The position numbers were made by a program, and so were the translations under genes. Of a stretch of 64,000 bases of DNA, positions 42,135 through 51,597 are shown piece after piece. Where the stretch lies: NCBI GenBank assembly GCA_902706235.1, contig CACSJR010000015.1, positions 62,001-126,000 of the forward strand, written 5' to 3'. Each line of letters opens with the position of its first letter. Position 1 is the first letter of the stretch. The notes under the pieces were generated by a model. That model had not been told where the DNA came from. It did not search any database and was given only the letters and a program-made list of their open reading frames with translations. Origin of the DNA: Citrobacter sp. 18056. Its GTDB lineage: Bacteria > Pseudomonadota > Gammaproteobacteria > Enterobacterales > Enterobacteriaceae.

Positions 42135-43736
42135 CTAGCCGCAAAGCACGGCACTGCTGGCCGGATCGAGCGCAATCAGACCGGACAGAAGCAAATCCAT
42201 CTCGGGCTGAAGCCGTGATTTATCGGTTTCACTGCGTGTGGCTTTCATGCGCAGCAGTCTGAGGCGACGTGATTTCACTTCAAACAGTAGTGCCGGTGTC
42301 CACTGCGTGAGGGTGATTGACTGTGCGGCACTGTCGAGCTCACCCAGCAGATGCAGGGCCAGTTCGTTCTTGCCCTTCTGCTCGGCCACGCGGGCCATCA
42401 GTAGACGCAGCAACCATTTGTCTTTTGTAGAGTCGGAACCCGGGCGGGTCTGCAGCCAGTGGAGCGTGGCATCCAGACCGTCAGTATCCGCTTTATCCAG
42501 CGCTTCCGGCTCGAGGGCCAGGATATCGTTATCTGTCTCGCCGACGGCATTGAACGGCTCATCCTGCCAGCCTGACATATCGTCCAGCACACTCTGATTT
42601 ATCCAGTTCAGCGTGACTTCATCGGCAAACGGCGTACCGTCGTTAAAGGCCAGGGTTTCAAGCCCGGTGAGGCGGCGCAGCAATCCTTTCAGGTCTGCAG
42701 CGATGATATCAGCCAGTACATCCTGCCCCGACTTCATCAGGGCCTGGTGGATATACCACTGCAAATCCAGCCAGAGGTGATTGGCGCCACGCGAGAAGGT
42801 ACTGTCCGCCTGCTCCAGTATCTCCAGCCAGTTTTGCTGCAGGTACAAACGTTTGAGCATCGCCCGCTGGTCAGCGCGCGGCGGTTCAATGCGCGTTTTT
42901 CCTTCGGCATCCGGTGCCGGAATAGCACTCAGCGTGTCATGACGCAGGCTTTTCATCAGCCGGTGCGCGGCAAGCCAGCCATCGGGTTGCTCACGCAGAT
43001 ATCCCGTCAGGGTACGGGCCTGGGCCAGCAAATCCTGACCGGAGGTGATGCGGTTCAGAACCGGCGCATCTGACTCGGTTGTATGCGTGGCGCTCTGTGA
43101 CTGTGCCTTATTACCGGCGTTCTGCGGCACCACAGCATCCACGCCACCGGCCTTCATCAGGCGGGATTCCAGTGCGCTGTACAGAGCATTCAGCTCTGGC
43201 CGTGATGCTTCCGGCTCTGCCGCCAGACTGTCATGGATGAGCAGCAGCGCCCCGGCGGTGCGCTGCGCATCGTCACGCACGACCTCCGGCCAGAGCGACA
43301 AACTGTCGAGCACACGGGAACCTGCGAGCCACTCCAGCGCTGCTTTGCGGCTCCGCTCACGCTGAGGATGAAGCTGCGTTCCATAGCGCTGTATCAAACC
43401 AGCCAGCAGCTCAAGCCCTTCGGAAAAGCCGGTTTCCCCGTCCTGGTGCAGACGCGCCCAGCAGTAATAGGTGGCAATCCGGATATCTTTAGCGGTGGTG
43501 GTCAGCAGTTTTTCGGCAAGTGTGCAAATCAGCCCGGTATCGATACCGGAAAGTTTATTGACCTCCTCCCTGATGCGCTGAAAATCATCGTCATAGCCGG
43601 GGTCTTCTCCGGTCGGACTGGCGTCACTTACCGGAGCAAGCCAGTATTGCCAGTTTTCCATGCGTGTCTGTGCCTGTTGTCGCAGCGGTATGTCGTCAGC
43701 CTGGCAGGCGGCGACCAGATTCTGCAGTGTGCTCAT
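42135..43736 (-). CDS. tssA: T6SS tail-tube/sheath assembly protein TssA
   Basis: A 533-residue TssA. An ImpA-like N-terminal domain (ASPTGEDPGYDDDFQRIREEVNKLSG, about 39-64) is followed by a linker and a long helical C-terminal part. TssA primes and coordinates growth of tube and sheath from the baseplate. Its start shares TAATG with the tssM stop. It has a soluble profile, unlike VasL from the same operon, which carries a membrane helix. Confidence 0.93.
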   Translation of the reverse strand: MSTLQNLVAACQADDIPLRQQAQTRMENWQYWLAPVSDASPTGEDPGYDDDFQRIREEVNKLSGIDTGLICTLAEKLLTTTAKDIRIATYYCWARLHQDGETGFSEGLELLAGLIQRYGTQLHPQRERSRKAALEWLAGSRVLDSLSLWPEVVRDDAQRTAGALLLIHDSLAAEPEASRPELNALYSALESRLMKAGGVDAVVPQNAGNKAQSQSATHTTESDAPVLNRITSGQDLLAQARTLTGYLREQPDGWLAAHRLMKSLRHDTLSAIPAPDAEGKTRIEPPRADQRAMLKRLYLQQNWLEILEQADSTFSRGANHLWLDLQWYIHQALMKSGQDVLADIIAADLKGLLRRLTGLETLAFNDGTPFADEVTLNWINQSVLDDMSGWQDEPFNAVGETDNDILALEPEALDKADTDGLDATLHWLQTRPGSDSTKDKWLLRLLMARVAEQKGKNELALHLLGELDSAAQSITLTQWTPALLFEVKSRRLRLLRMKATRSETDKSRLQPEMDLLLSGLIALDPASSAVLCG

Positions 43737-46700
43737 TATTCGACTCCATCCATGTCACGATTTTCGGTGTTGCCCATCAACGCCTGCGCGGTGGCCGCGC
43801 TGTCGACACTGAATATCTGATCCGGCAGCGTGAAACCCCGCAGTGCCAGCAATGCCAGCGGCCCCTTGCCCAGTTGCGAGCGCAGCACCCACTGCAGGGT
43901 TAGACCGTCCGGGGTGGTGAAGCTCATCATCCACTGACTGCGGTCAAGTTGTCGACGCTTGCCCTGGTCCAGCCAGCGAATAAAGCCCCAGGTCCCGCTG
44001 TAATCCCCGAACAGGCGCGCCCCGGCGTTGACTGTAGTCCAGGTCAGCATCGTCCCAGGTTTAAAAGTATCTCCCGGCCAGCGGAAGGACTGCCAGTCGG
44101 CCATCTGATTGAAGTAGTATAACTGCTGGCCATCGATGGTCAGCTGGGTTTCCACCACCTGCGATACAGGGCGCGCCTGCAGCTCAAAGTTGATGCCCTG
44201 GCTTCCATCGGTGAACAGAATGTCGGACAGCTGGCTCAGCTGATTAATCGCCCGCAGGAAAGCCGGGTTAAAGCTCAGCCCCTGGCTGTTGACCTTATCC
44301 AGGACCCACTGGCTGCCCTCTTTGTGCAGTACCCCGCTGAGCTCTGTCGTCAGGAAGCGCTCAATACGTCCGCTGTCTTTGCGCACAAATTCAGCCATCA
44401 TCGGCAGGGAGGCATCACTTTTGCTCACAGCGAATGGGAAGCGGCCGTCAAAGGCGGTGTGCCAGTTCGTCACCACGGAGCGGCTCCATTTATCATTGAG
44501 ACTGGCGGCAGAGGGTTGCAGCACGGTTTCCCAGGCCTGGGTCAGTGGCTGCACAAACATCGTGCTGCCAAAGCCACTCCACTCCTCGCCAAGGCTTGCC
44601 GAAATCAGGCTGCCATATTGTTGAGTGTCGGTCAGATCTACGCTTTTGCCCTGGAATACCGTCTGCGCCAGGGTCTGCATCATTTCCTGCGGGTCGGAGG
44701 CGCTGGCCACCTGTTGCAGACGCAGACGCACACGGGTGATACGGGTCAGGTAGCTCTGCAGACTCAGCGTGTTATCCGCTGACATGACGTTGCTGCCTTT
44801 GTTTTTACCCAGAAGCTGAAGCAGCGGGCCAAAGGTTTCATCGAGCGGCCCCTGCGGCCCTGACGCAGACTGGTCAATCGCAGGTTTATCTTTCCCGCCT
44901 ACGAGATCTTTAGCCGATTTGATGATGGAATCCGAAAGGCCTTCACTTTGCTGGCCGGTCTGCCCCTGCCAGGCGATGGTATTCATCAGGGCAATCAACG
45001 GAGACTGGCGGACATCACTCATCAGCGTCAGCTGGTCGGTGACGTCCGTAATATTGTTCGCCGGGTTAAGTCGCAGGCTGTTGAGGAAGCTCAGCCAACT
45101 GCCGGCAAAGTCGGTGAAGTAACGTTGCGTCAGACGGGCTTTCAGTGCTTCCGGCGACAAGTCTGAGGAAACGGCTTTTTGGCTGTCGCTGAGCACCCAG
45201 TCAATTTCATCCCGGCGGGAATTTGCGGCCTTTTCGATAGCCTTCTGAATGCCCCCTTCCCACGCCTGACGGGTAAACATGCCCGGCACCACTTCCTCGG
45301 TGGTGAACAATCGCCGCGCATCGGTACCGCTGGTCATGTCTTCCAGAGATACGTCGGCGAAGTTACGACGCACGGACTTGAGCATGTTCTCATACAGCGT
45401 GCTTTCAGCGTTGCGCCGTCCAATCTGCTGCAACAGCACCTGACGACTCTGGCTGACCAGTTGCGTATCTGGCGTGATTTTCCACTGCGGCTGCGTTGGC
45501 AATTCGGAGATGTAGAAGGCCCACAAATCTGGCGACAGGCTTTGCCACAGACCAGTCGAGATGCCCGCTCGCGTCAGCTGCACGGCTTTCATGGTCTTCG
45601 CGTAAAATGCGCCATCGGTTTTATCCGGGCGGGACATCATCAGCCAGGCTTTCAGCTGGTCATAGCCCGGCTTAGCCAGCTGTGCCCGCTGGTCGCTGTT
45701 GGGGGCTGAGTTTGCCAGCGCGCTGAGCTTCTGCATCAGGGCGGCATTTGCCGGGTCGCGGATCAGGCGGTTGTTCGCCACGCCGTACCAGGGCAGCATC
45801 GCGTCGAGCAACTGCTGGTTATGGTCCAGGCCAAAACGCTGGTACCAGGGAGCACCTTCCTGAATACGATGTTGCATGCGGCCGGCGTCATTACGCAGCG
45901 TATGCAGAGCCGTCAGCTGATAATCCGATACGGAGGGATGCTCCACCAGAGCATGCGCCTGTTGCGCCACAGAGACAATCTGCAGGCGGTTGACCGTAAA
46001 CGACAGCAGCGTCCCCGCCCCCCAGAAGCCGATAATGGCCATCAGGCTCCAGGCGAGCGTCTGCTCCCATGCCATACCGACACGGCGACCACGTACGCGA
46101 GTACAGTCATCAACGATCCCCTGCCAGGTCATCGGCAGGGTCAGCGCATTACGTTGTGATCCCGGAACATATTTCTCAGCGTCGGCTGTTCCCTCTGACG
46201 TATGAACAGGGTGGCTGTCCGGCAGGCTGAACATCAGGCCACGCAGCGGAACGCGCTGCTGTGAGGCAGACAGCCATGGCACCAGTTGTTGCGCCCAGCG
46301 GGCGATACCGCCTTCTTTGAGCTGCTGGCCCAGGCGCAGCAGAAAATCGTGGCTGTTGTTATCCATCACCTGACTGACGCCCTGCGCCCGCAGTGTCGGC
46401 AGCATCAATTCAAGCTGACGGGTAATATCGTCAGGCTTAGCACGCAGCGGGAAACTGGCCCCTACCGTCTGTTCAGTGCGTTTAGTCTGCGCCCACTGAC
46501 TGTCGCACAGCTGCCACAGCCAGACCGGTGCGGAATAACGCAGCAGTTCGCTGATTTTTTCCAGCCCGCGTAAATCGTTGTCACTGATTTGTGGTGTCAG
46601 GTTAAACGACTGCGGCATGACGCGGACAATACCGTCCAGCGGGCGTCCACGACGCAGCTTGCGCAGTGCGGTATATTTTTCCTTATCGGGCTCAGCAGTC

Positions 46701-47173
46701 AGACTGCCGCCATAAATCAGAACGGTATGATTGCCTTCAAGCCACTGGTTTTCCTGCAGGCCAGGTACCAGCTGTTCGATTGCCGCCTCATCGCCAGTGA
46801 TTAGCAGCAGACGGGTTTTGCTACGCCAGAAGAGGTTGTAGCGACGACGGAGATGGCTGCTGATATCCGCCTTGAGTGGCAGCCGGGGCGTTCTTTTCTT
46901 TTTGATCGATCTGGAAGAAGACTCTCCCATCACTTTATCCCGAATCATTAAATGAAAAGCGATAAACCCCAGTACCAGTACGCAGAGCGACACTCCCCAG
47001 ACAACAAAACATGCCGTCATGATTCGACGTATCACGTCCCATTCCGTGGAGAGACCTTCCCCCCAATACCACCACAGCAACCCACCGGCCAGCACAAGCA
47101 GCGTGACAGTAGCAACAAACAACACCGCCGTGGCAAGCACAGAAAATTCAGCGGGTTTATTTTCCTTCACCAT
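43736..47173 (-). CDS. tssM: T6SS inner-membrane protein TssM (IcmF)
   Basis: A 1145-residue inner-membrane component. Two N-terminal helices and a third near residue 380 (IGFWGAGTLLSFTVN) surround a cytosolic NTPase-like domain. At its Walker A place this reads ITGDEAAIEQLVPG rather than GxxGxGKS/T, so nucleotide binding is doubtful. A long periplasmic part ends in the TssJ-binding domain. The ATG at 47173 overlaps the upstream stop by 17 bp; a TTG six codons earlier is possible. TssM with TssL and TssJ forms the membrane complex. Confidence 0.95.
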   Translation of the reverse strand: MVKENKPAEFSVLATAVLFVATVTLLVLAGGLLWWYWGEGLSTEWDVIRRIMTACFVVWGVSLCVLVLGFIAFHLMIRDKVMGESSSRSIKKKRTPRLPLKADISSHLRRRYNLFWRSKTRLLLITGDEAAIEQLVPGLQENQWLEGNHTVLIYGGSLTAEPDKEKYTALRKLRRGRPLDGIVRVMPQSFNLTPQISDNDLRGLEKISELLRYSAPVWLWQLCDSQWAQTKRTEQTVGASFPLRAKPDDITRQLELMLPTLRAQGVSQVMDNNSHDFLLRLGQQLKEGGIARWAQQLVPWLSASQQRVPLRGLMFSLPDSHPVHTSEGTADAEKYVPGSQRNALTLPMTWQGIVDDCTRVRGRRVGMAWEQTLAWSLMAIIGFWGAGTLLSFTVNRLQIVSVAQQAHALVEHPSVSDYQLTALHTLRNDAGRMQHRIQEGAPWYQRFGLDHNQQLLDAMLPWYGVANNRLIRDPANAALMQKLSALANSAPNSDQRAQLAKPGYDQLKAWLMMSRPDKTDGAFYAKTMKAVQLTRAGISTGLWQSLSPDLWAFYISELPTQPQWKITPDTQLVSQSRQVLLQQIGRRNAESTLYENMLKSVRRNFADVSLEDMTSGTDARRLFTTEEVVPGMFTRQAWEGGIQKAIEKAANSRRDEIDWVLSDSQKAVSSDLSPEALKARLTQRYFTDFAGSWLSFLNSLRLNPANNITDVTDQLTLMSDVRQSPLIALMNTIAWQGQTGQQSEGLSDSIIKSAKDLVGGKDKPAIDQSASGPQGPLDETFGPLLQLLGKNKGSNVMSADNTLSLQSYLTRITRVRLRLQQVASASDPQEMMQTLAQTVFQGKSVDLTDTQQYGSLISASLGEEWSGFGSTMFVQPLTQAWETVLQPSAASLNDKWSRSVVTNWHTAFDGRFPFAVSKSDASLPMMAEFVRKDSGRIERFLTTELSGVLHKEGSQWVLDKVNSQGLSFNPAFLRAINQLSQLSDILFTDGSQGINFELQARPVSQVVETQLTIDGQQLYYFNQMADWQSFRWPGDTFKPGTMLTWTTVNAGARLFGDYSGTWGFIRWLDQGKRRQLDRSQWMMSFTTPDGLTLQWVLRSQLGKGPLALLALRGFTLPDQIFSVDSAATAQALMGNTENRDMDGVE

Positions 47174-48296
47174 AAGGTTTAATAATTCCAAGTGCGAGAG
47201 TGTGTAGAGGATCTTTGGCTATCCAGCCGCAGGGTTCTTGATAATTTTTTGCGTAAAGGGCAGCCAGAACCAGCACGATAAGCATCTCCATATCACCGGG
47301 GTTCCCCCAGTTGAGGTCCTGAACGTGATGGGTTACATTCCAGCCGCTTTGCGCCAGTGCGGGCAGCGTTGGCTGTGAGAACACCATGCAGACGTCAGAC
47401 GGCTTTTCGAGTTCGCTTTGCTGCTCCGCTCGCTCACAGACTGCGGTTAAAACCTCTTTCCCGGCGATATCGTAAAACTCCCCCCGGGTGAGGCTGACCA
47501 GCCCTTTCTGCGCGACCAGACACAGTGCAGCGGACTCACCGGCAGGCTGCGCAGAATCAAACGAGGCAGCTATCGAATGACACCCGGCGACCAGAATGGC
47601 CTCTTTTTCAGAGAGCGTTTGAGCCGTTGCGGCAAGTGCAGACAACGTTGCTTCGCCTTGCCATGTCTCCGGTTTTTCAGGAAGCGCCACGTCCGGAAAT
47701 GAAACCTGCATTTGGGTACAGAATGCACGCCAGGCATCCAGAGAACCCTGCCAGTAGCAGCGCCATAAGTGTGGAAGGGAGGAGTCTGCGCTTTGCGTCT
47801 GCCATTGCAGCACCAGCATTTTTGCCAGCAAAGCCTCGCGTTCAGCCACCGTATCGACCAGCGTTCGACTGATACGCAGCGCTTTCCCGCTCGACTCATT
47901 TTTTATTTCAGGAACCCGATGCTCCCGCTTTAGCAACCGCAGCCAGTGTGGCGTATCGGTTCCGGCCGGGCCCAGCAGTACCATTTCACTGAGCGCGAAA
48001 CGTTGTTGATGCTGCTCCCACCAAGCCTGCTGCTGCTGCTCAACCAGTTGTTCATAATACCGGGCGTTATGGGCCGAAGTCCGGTAATACAGCAGGCGTA
48101 TTAACCAGAGCACGCCCATCAGAACCACCGCGCCAGCCATTCCTTTTATCACCAGCCCGGCACCGCTCCCGGCAGGATGAAGCAGCGCGCCGCCACCCCC
48201 GCACAGCAACACCATCAGCGCACCTGCTGACAGCCATCGTTTGCCATCAGGAGGGCGCGCGACCCGGTAGGGTGGATACTCCGGTAACGGCCTCAC
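47157..48296 (-). CDS. T6SS-locus membrane protein of unknown function
   Basis: A 379-residue protein located between the PAAR and tssM genes. Two membrane helices (about 22-42 and 47-68) precede a mainly soluble domain of about 300 residues with a Gln-rich start (LVEQQQQAWWEQHQQRF). The last part has hydrophobic MLIVLVLAALYAKN. I do not recognise a family beyond its T6SS setting. The operon position, overlapping tssM by 17 bp and PAAR by 4 bp, suggests a link to the membrane complex or to cargo loading. Confidence 0.78.
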   Translation of the reverse strand: MRPLPEYPPYRVARPPDGKRWLSAGALMVLLCGGGGALLHPAGSGAGLVIKGMAGAVVLMGVLWLIRLLYYRTSAHNARYYEQLVEQQQQAWWEQHQQRFALSEMVLLGPAGTDTPHWLRLLKREHRVPEIKNESSGKALRISRTLVDTVAEREALLAKMLVLQWQTQSADSSLPHLWRCYWQGSLDAWRAFCTQMQVSFPDVALPEKPETWQGEATLSALAATAQTLSEKEAILVAGCHSIAASFDSAQPAGESAALCLVAQKGLVSLTRGEFYDIAGKEVLTAVCERAEQQSELEKPSDVCMVFSQPTLPALAQSGWNVTHHVQDLNWGNPGDMEMLIVLVLAALYAKNYQEPCGWIAKDPLHTLALGIIKPYGEGK

Positions 48297-48550
48297 AGCT
48301 CAATGCCGCAGTCGGGAAAGGAGCTCACCAGCGTGCAGCCGCAGGCACAACGGTGACCGTGCAGCGCCACCGGCTGTCCGTCCACTTCCGATAACGAACT
48401 GCCTTCGCTGATGACTGTCATGCCATGTTTATTGCACTTCACCGCATCGCCTTTGCTGGCAATCCCTTTCCCGAAGCAAAGATAATGCCCGCCCAGCACT
48501 TTACCGCCGTACTCCCGCAGGGTATCGCCCTCGCGTATTACTGCTTTCAT
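48293..48550 (-). CDS. T6SS PAAR spike-tip protein
   Basis: An 85-residue PAAR-domain protein without an extension. It shows the expected pattern of short beta strands with His/Cys ligands (GHYLCFGKGIASKGD, CNKHGMTVISEGSS, ALHGHRCACGCTLVSSF) that bind a zinc ion at the tip. It sits on top of VgrG and sharpens the spike. It follows the Tle1-type effector gene by 18 bp, so effector and tip are made together. Confidence 0.92.
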   Translation of the reverse strand: MKAVIREGDTLREYGGKVLGGHYLCFGKGIASKGDAVKCNKHGMTVISEGSSLSEVDGQPVALHGHRCACGCTLVSSFPDCGIEL

Positions 48551-48568
48551 CCTCCATCCCTCCCTGGA

Positions 48569-51019
48569 TCAGGCCGTTACGGTCGCCTTAAGTTTTTCCG
48601 CCCAGCTGGACTCAATCATCGATTTTGCCAGCGCCAGCCGCTGATCGCTGATGACCTGAGTTTGCTGTGCAACCACCGTGCCTGGCTCCATCGTTGGGGC
48701 CTGCAGCCGTGCAGCATCTGGCAGCATCGGCAGCGGTTTGCCGGAGAGCAGATCGATGGCCTGTGTTTCGAGGTAAATGGCCCCCACGGTACCGGCAAGC
48801 CCCGCGAGTTTGCCCTTCGCGCTTTTCTGTTTGATGATAACGGCCGTGCCTGCGGCAAGGGTCGCGACCCCCACCACCGCCCCGGCAATCATCAACGGCG
48901 TCATCGGCTTACTGCTGCAGCTGCCGAAATAGATCATCCGGTAGAGGAAATAGCTGCCCCAGGGTTCGCGGGAGCCGAAGGCGTTGTGCATAAACCACGC
49001 GCGGGAATCATGGACCTGATCGTCAAACAGCGCCCGCACCAGCCCGGCAGGCTCAGTCGCGTTGCTCGCTTCTCCGGTCGCCGGGAAAAGCACTTTTACA
49101 CGATCGTCCCCGACGGTTTTCATGCTGAGCCATTCGCCATACTCATTGTCGTTATTCAGCAGGAAGATAGCGTTACTCATTGAATCAACGGCAGTAAACA
49201 GCCAGTTACCGGTATTCGATCGGGAGAGGCCGCTGTAATCTTCCCTGAACTCCTCGGCGGCCTGGCGCAGCTGGGTTTGCCCCAGCGCGGCGTCGAAATC
49301 CTTTGGCCCCGGCGGGAGCATCAGGAAGCCCTCTTCTGAATTATGTTTGGCAATGTCTGCCTTACGTGCGTCGTCAACTTTTTTCTGTGCTTCTTTCCAG
49401 TCTTTCTCAGACTGCTTTCTGACCAACGGATCGCTGTCTTTATCCAGCCCGTTCGCCGCCGAATCGACATAGAAGCGCTGGGTCTTGTAAGTTCCCCCGG
49501 CATAGCGGTTGATACGCCACGCGGTGATCCAGCCCATCTGATTTTCAAGGGCTTTTTCCAGGCTGACCGGCGCACGCGGCGGATCGTATTTTGCGGCTTG
49601 TTCAGGGGATATGGGCTCGGAGGACATGGTCAGTCCCAGGGTTAATTCGCGCCAGGCGTTGAAACGATAGGAAAGGGTTTCATGAACAAAAAATTCTTTA
49701 AGGACATCTAAAGCCATCTTTCTCCATTCCACATTTTTTAACTCATCTGGCAATGCATCTTCCGGGACTTTTAGGGGGGCGCCTGATGCAAAAGCAGAGG
49801 CATACATTTCATGCAGCGCTATTTGAGACAACAAATAACCGTCGTTGTCTGCATTGGCCTTTCCCTGATCCCCCGGTGGGTAGCCTCCCCCTAAATCCGA
49901 GTGCATGCCCGGATAGACGACTTCCTCGCTGTTCGCCGGATACTTTCCATCCGGGCGGCGGATAGAATCCAGCGGGAAGCAGAGCCGTTGCTCGTGGGAA
50001 GAGACCAGATGGACGCACTTTTTAATCAACCCGCCGTAGATCTTCTCTGCCGGCAGCTCCTGGGTCCCGTCCGCCCAGCCCATATGCCCTTCTGCCACCG
50101 GGGCGATATGCGCCACCCCCACCGAGGCTACCGTATCCAGCAGACCAAGAAACTCCACGCTGAGCGGAATTTTCAGCCCGCCCACCGCCAGGCACTGCTC
50201 GGGTTTGTCCTTTCCCTCATCAGGCTTTGGCAGCAGCTCGCTGAGCCAGTTGACAAAGGTCCGTGCCGCCGCTGCCCCGCGCGAAAAGCCGTACACGTAC
50301 AGCTTGACGCTTAATAACTTCGGCTTTCCGGGCTCGACGGGCACCAGGGCCTTTTGCAGGTCTGGTATCATATCTTTCAGCAGGCTCTGGAAGGTCTCAA
50401 AACGGTTAGCGCTGCCGGTCAGCCCAAAAGACGCCATAGAAGTTGCCATTTTATCCACCGCCGTCCAGCTCGCACTATTCGACAGACTCTTCTTAATTGT
50501 CGTTCGCTTCAGGGCATCGATAATCCGCAGCAGGCCCCAGTTGATACGGTCTTCCCCGTGGGTTGCTGCCGCCAGCCCCATCATGCTGAAATCCAGATCG
50601 TTCACTTCGGGGAAAGGCGTCCCGACGCCGGGGATATAATATTTGTAGTACTTGTCATCGCCGCTACCATCTGCATCCAGCAATTCTTCACCTTTAGTGA
50701 CTCCCCCGGCTGCTCCCTGCCCGATGGTGGCGCGGAACAGACGGGCAATATTGGTGGGGTGCTTCGGCGGGTCAGCAATATATAAGTCGTGATTAAGGTT
50801 ATTACCGGTGCCGTCGAAAAACAGGCTGATATGCAAAGTTTTACAGCAGGGAGGCTCCACGCGTCGCCCGGCGGCCAGGCACAGCTCCTGCCGGTAGGCC
50901 AGCTCGTGGTTGTCCTGCTGCGCGCAGTTTGTGCCAACCAACGCAGCCTGGGTGGGTAAACGCCCCTGAGCCGGAAACACCGGCGGAAACCACGCCAGAT
51001 CGGTAATTATTTCGGACAT
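48569..51019 (-). CDS. Tle1-type T6SS phospholipase effector (DUF2235)
   Basis: An 816-residue DUF2235 alpha/beta hydrolase. HISLFFDGTGNN lies at 63-74. The nucleophile S246 is in YGFSRGAA, the acid D295 in LGLLDTVASVG, and H373 in PGMHSDLGGGYP. This is the Tle1 layout, whose known members cleave membrane phospholipids of rival cells after T6SS delivery. A C-terminal hydrophobic segment near residue 715 (PLMIAGAVVGVATLAAGTAV) may help membrane insertion. The start overlaps the antidote stop by 13 bp. It is the only recognisable toxin of the operon. Confidence 0.92.
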   Translation of the reverse strand: MSEIITDLAWFPPVFPAQGRLPTQAALVGTNCAQQDNHELAYRQELCLAAGRRVEPPCCKTLHISLFFDGTGNNLNHDLYIADPPKHPTNIARLFRATIGQGAAGGVTKGEELLDADGSGDDKYYKYYIPGVGTPFPEVNDLDFSMMGLAAATHGEDRINWGLLRIIDALKRTTIKKSLSNSASWTAVDKMATSMASFGLTGSANRFETFQSLLKDMIPDLQKALVPVEPGKPKLLSVKLYVYGFSRGAAAARTFVNWLSELLPKPDEGKDKPEQCLAVGGLKIPLSVEFLGLLDTVASVGVAHIAPVAEGHMGWADGTQELPAEKIYGGLIKKCVHLVSSHEQRLCFPLDSIRRPDGKYPANSEEVVYPGMHSDLGGGYPPGDQGKANADNDGYLLSQIALHEMYASAFASGAPLKVPEDALPDELKNVEWRKMALDVLKEFFVHETLSYRFNAWRELTLGLTMSSEPISPEQAAKYDPPRAPVSLEKALENQMGWITAWRINRYAGGTYKTQRFYVDSAANGLDKDSDPLVRKQSEKDWKEAQKKVDDARKADIAKHNSEEGFLMLPPGPKDFDAALGQTQLRQAAEEFREDYSGLSRSNTGNWLFTAVDSMSNAIFLLNNDNEYGEWLSMKTVGDDRVKVLFPATGEASNATEPAGLVRALFDDQVHDSRAWFMHNAFGSREPWGSYFLYRMIYFGSCSSKPMTPLMIAGAVVGVATLAAGTAVIIKQKSAKGKLAGLAGTVGAIYLETQAIDLLSGKPLPMLPDAARLQAPTMEPGTVVAQQTQVISDQRLALAKSMIESSWAEKLKATVTA

Positions 51020-51540
51020 ACTTTTGGCTCCGGCATCTTAAGGGGCTCTTTGATCGGGTGTTCCGGGTGGCCATAGTTGGCACAGCTGGTCGTCACTTTC
51101 ACCTCATCACAGGACAGAAAATGCACCGTGATCCCGCAGATTTCCTGCCCCGTATAGTCCGGTACCGGCACCACCGCGCTGTGCTGCCGATTATTAGCAC
51201 TCATTTTTTTTTCCCAGGCCAAATACTTTTCCGTATCTGCAAACCCTGGAAACCCTTTTGTTGATGCTTCTCCACTTTCCCATTCCACCTTAACTGTCAT
51301 TCCCGGCCGCCACTTCGCCGGCACGCTATAGCAGCAGCCACCCCCACCGCCCTGATACGGCCCGATAATGTCGATCCCCGACTGACCGTCGACGCTGAAA
51401 TGGTTAATTGCCCATTTGGTATGGTTGATGGCAACAATAATCCCACCACCGCCACTCCGGGTTTCAGCCTTCGCCACCGGCTGACTACAGCCTGCCAGCA
51501 GCAGGACACCCAGTACCACGAGGTAATGTCGTATTTTCAT
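51007..51540 (-). CDS. Tli1-type immunity lipoprotein (DUF3304)
   Basis: A 177-residue lipoprotein with lipobox LLLAGC (Cys 18) and a DUF3304 domain (INHTKWAINHFSVDGQSG, then GGGGGCCYSVPAKWRPG and CGITVHFLSCDEV). Lipoproteins of this family are the periplasmic antidotes of Tle1 effectors. It is translated just before the toxin with a 13-bp overlap, ensuring protection comes first. AAGGA lies 8 bp ahead of its ATG. Confidence 0.9.
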   Translation of the reverse strand: MKIRHYLVVLGVLLLAGCSQPVAKAETRSGGGGIIVAINHTKWAINHFSVDGQSGIDIIGPYQGGGGGCCYSVPAKWRPGMTVKVEWESGEASTKGFPGFADTEKYLAWEKKMSANNRQHSAVVPVPDYTGQEICGITVHFLSCDEVKVTTSCANYGHPEHPIKEPLKMPEPKVCPK

Positions 51541-51597
51541 TTTGCATTCCTTTTATGGCTGCTCCTTCGGAAAGCAAGCAGCCTCATGAACCCACTT

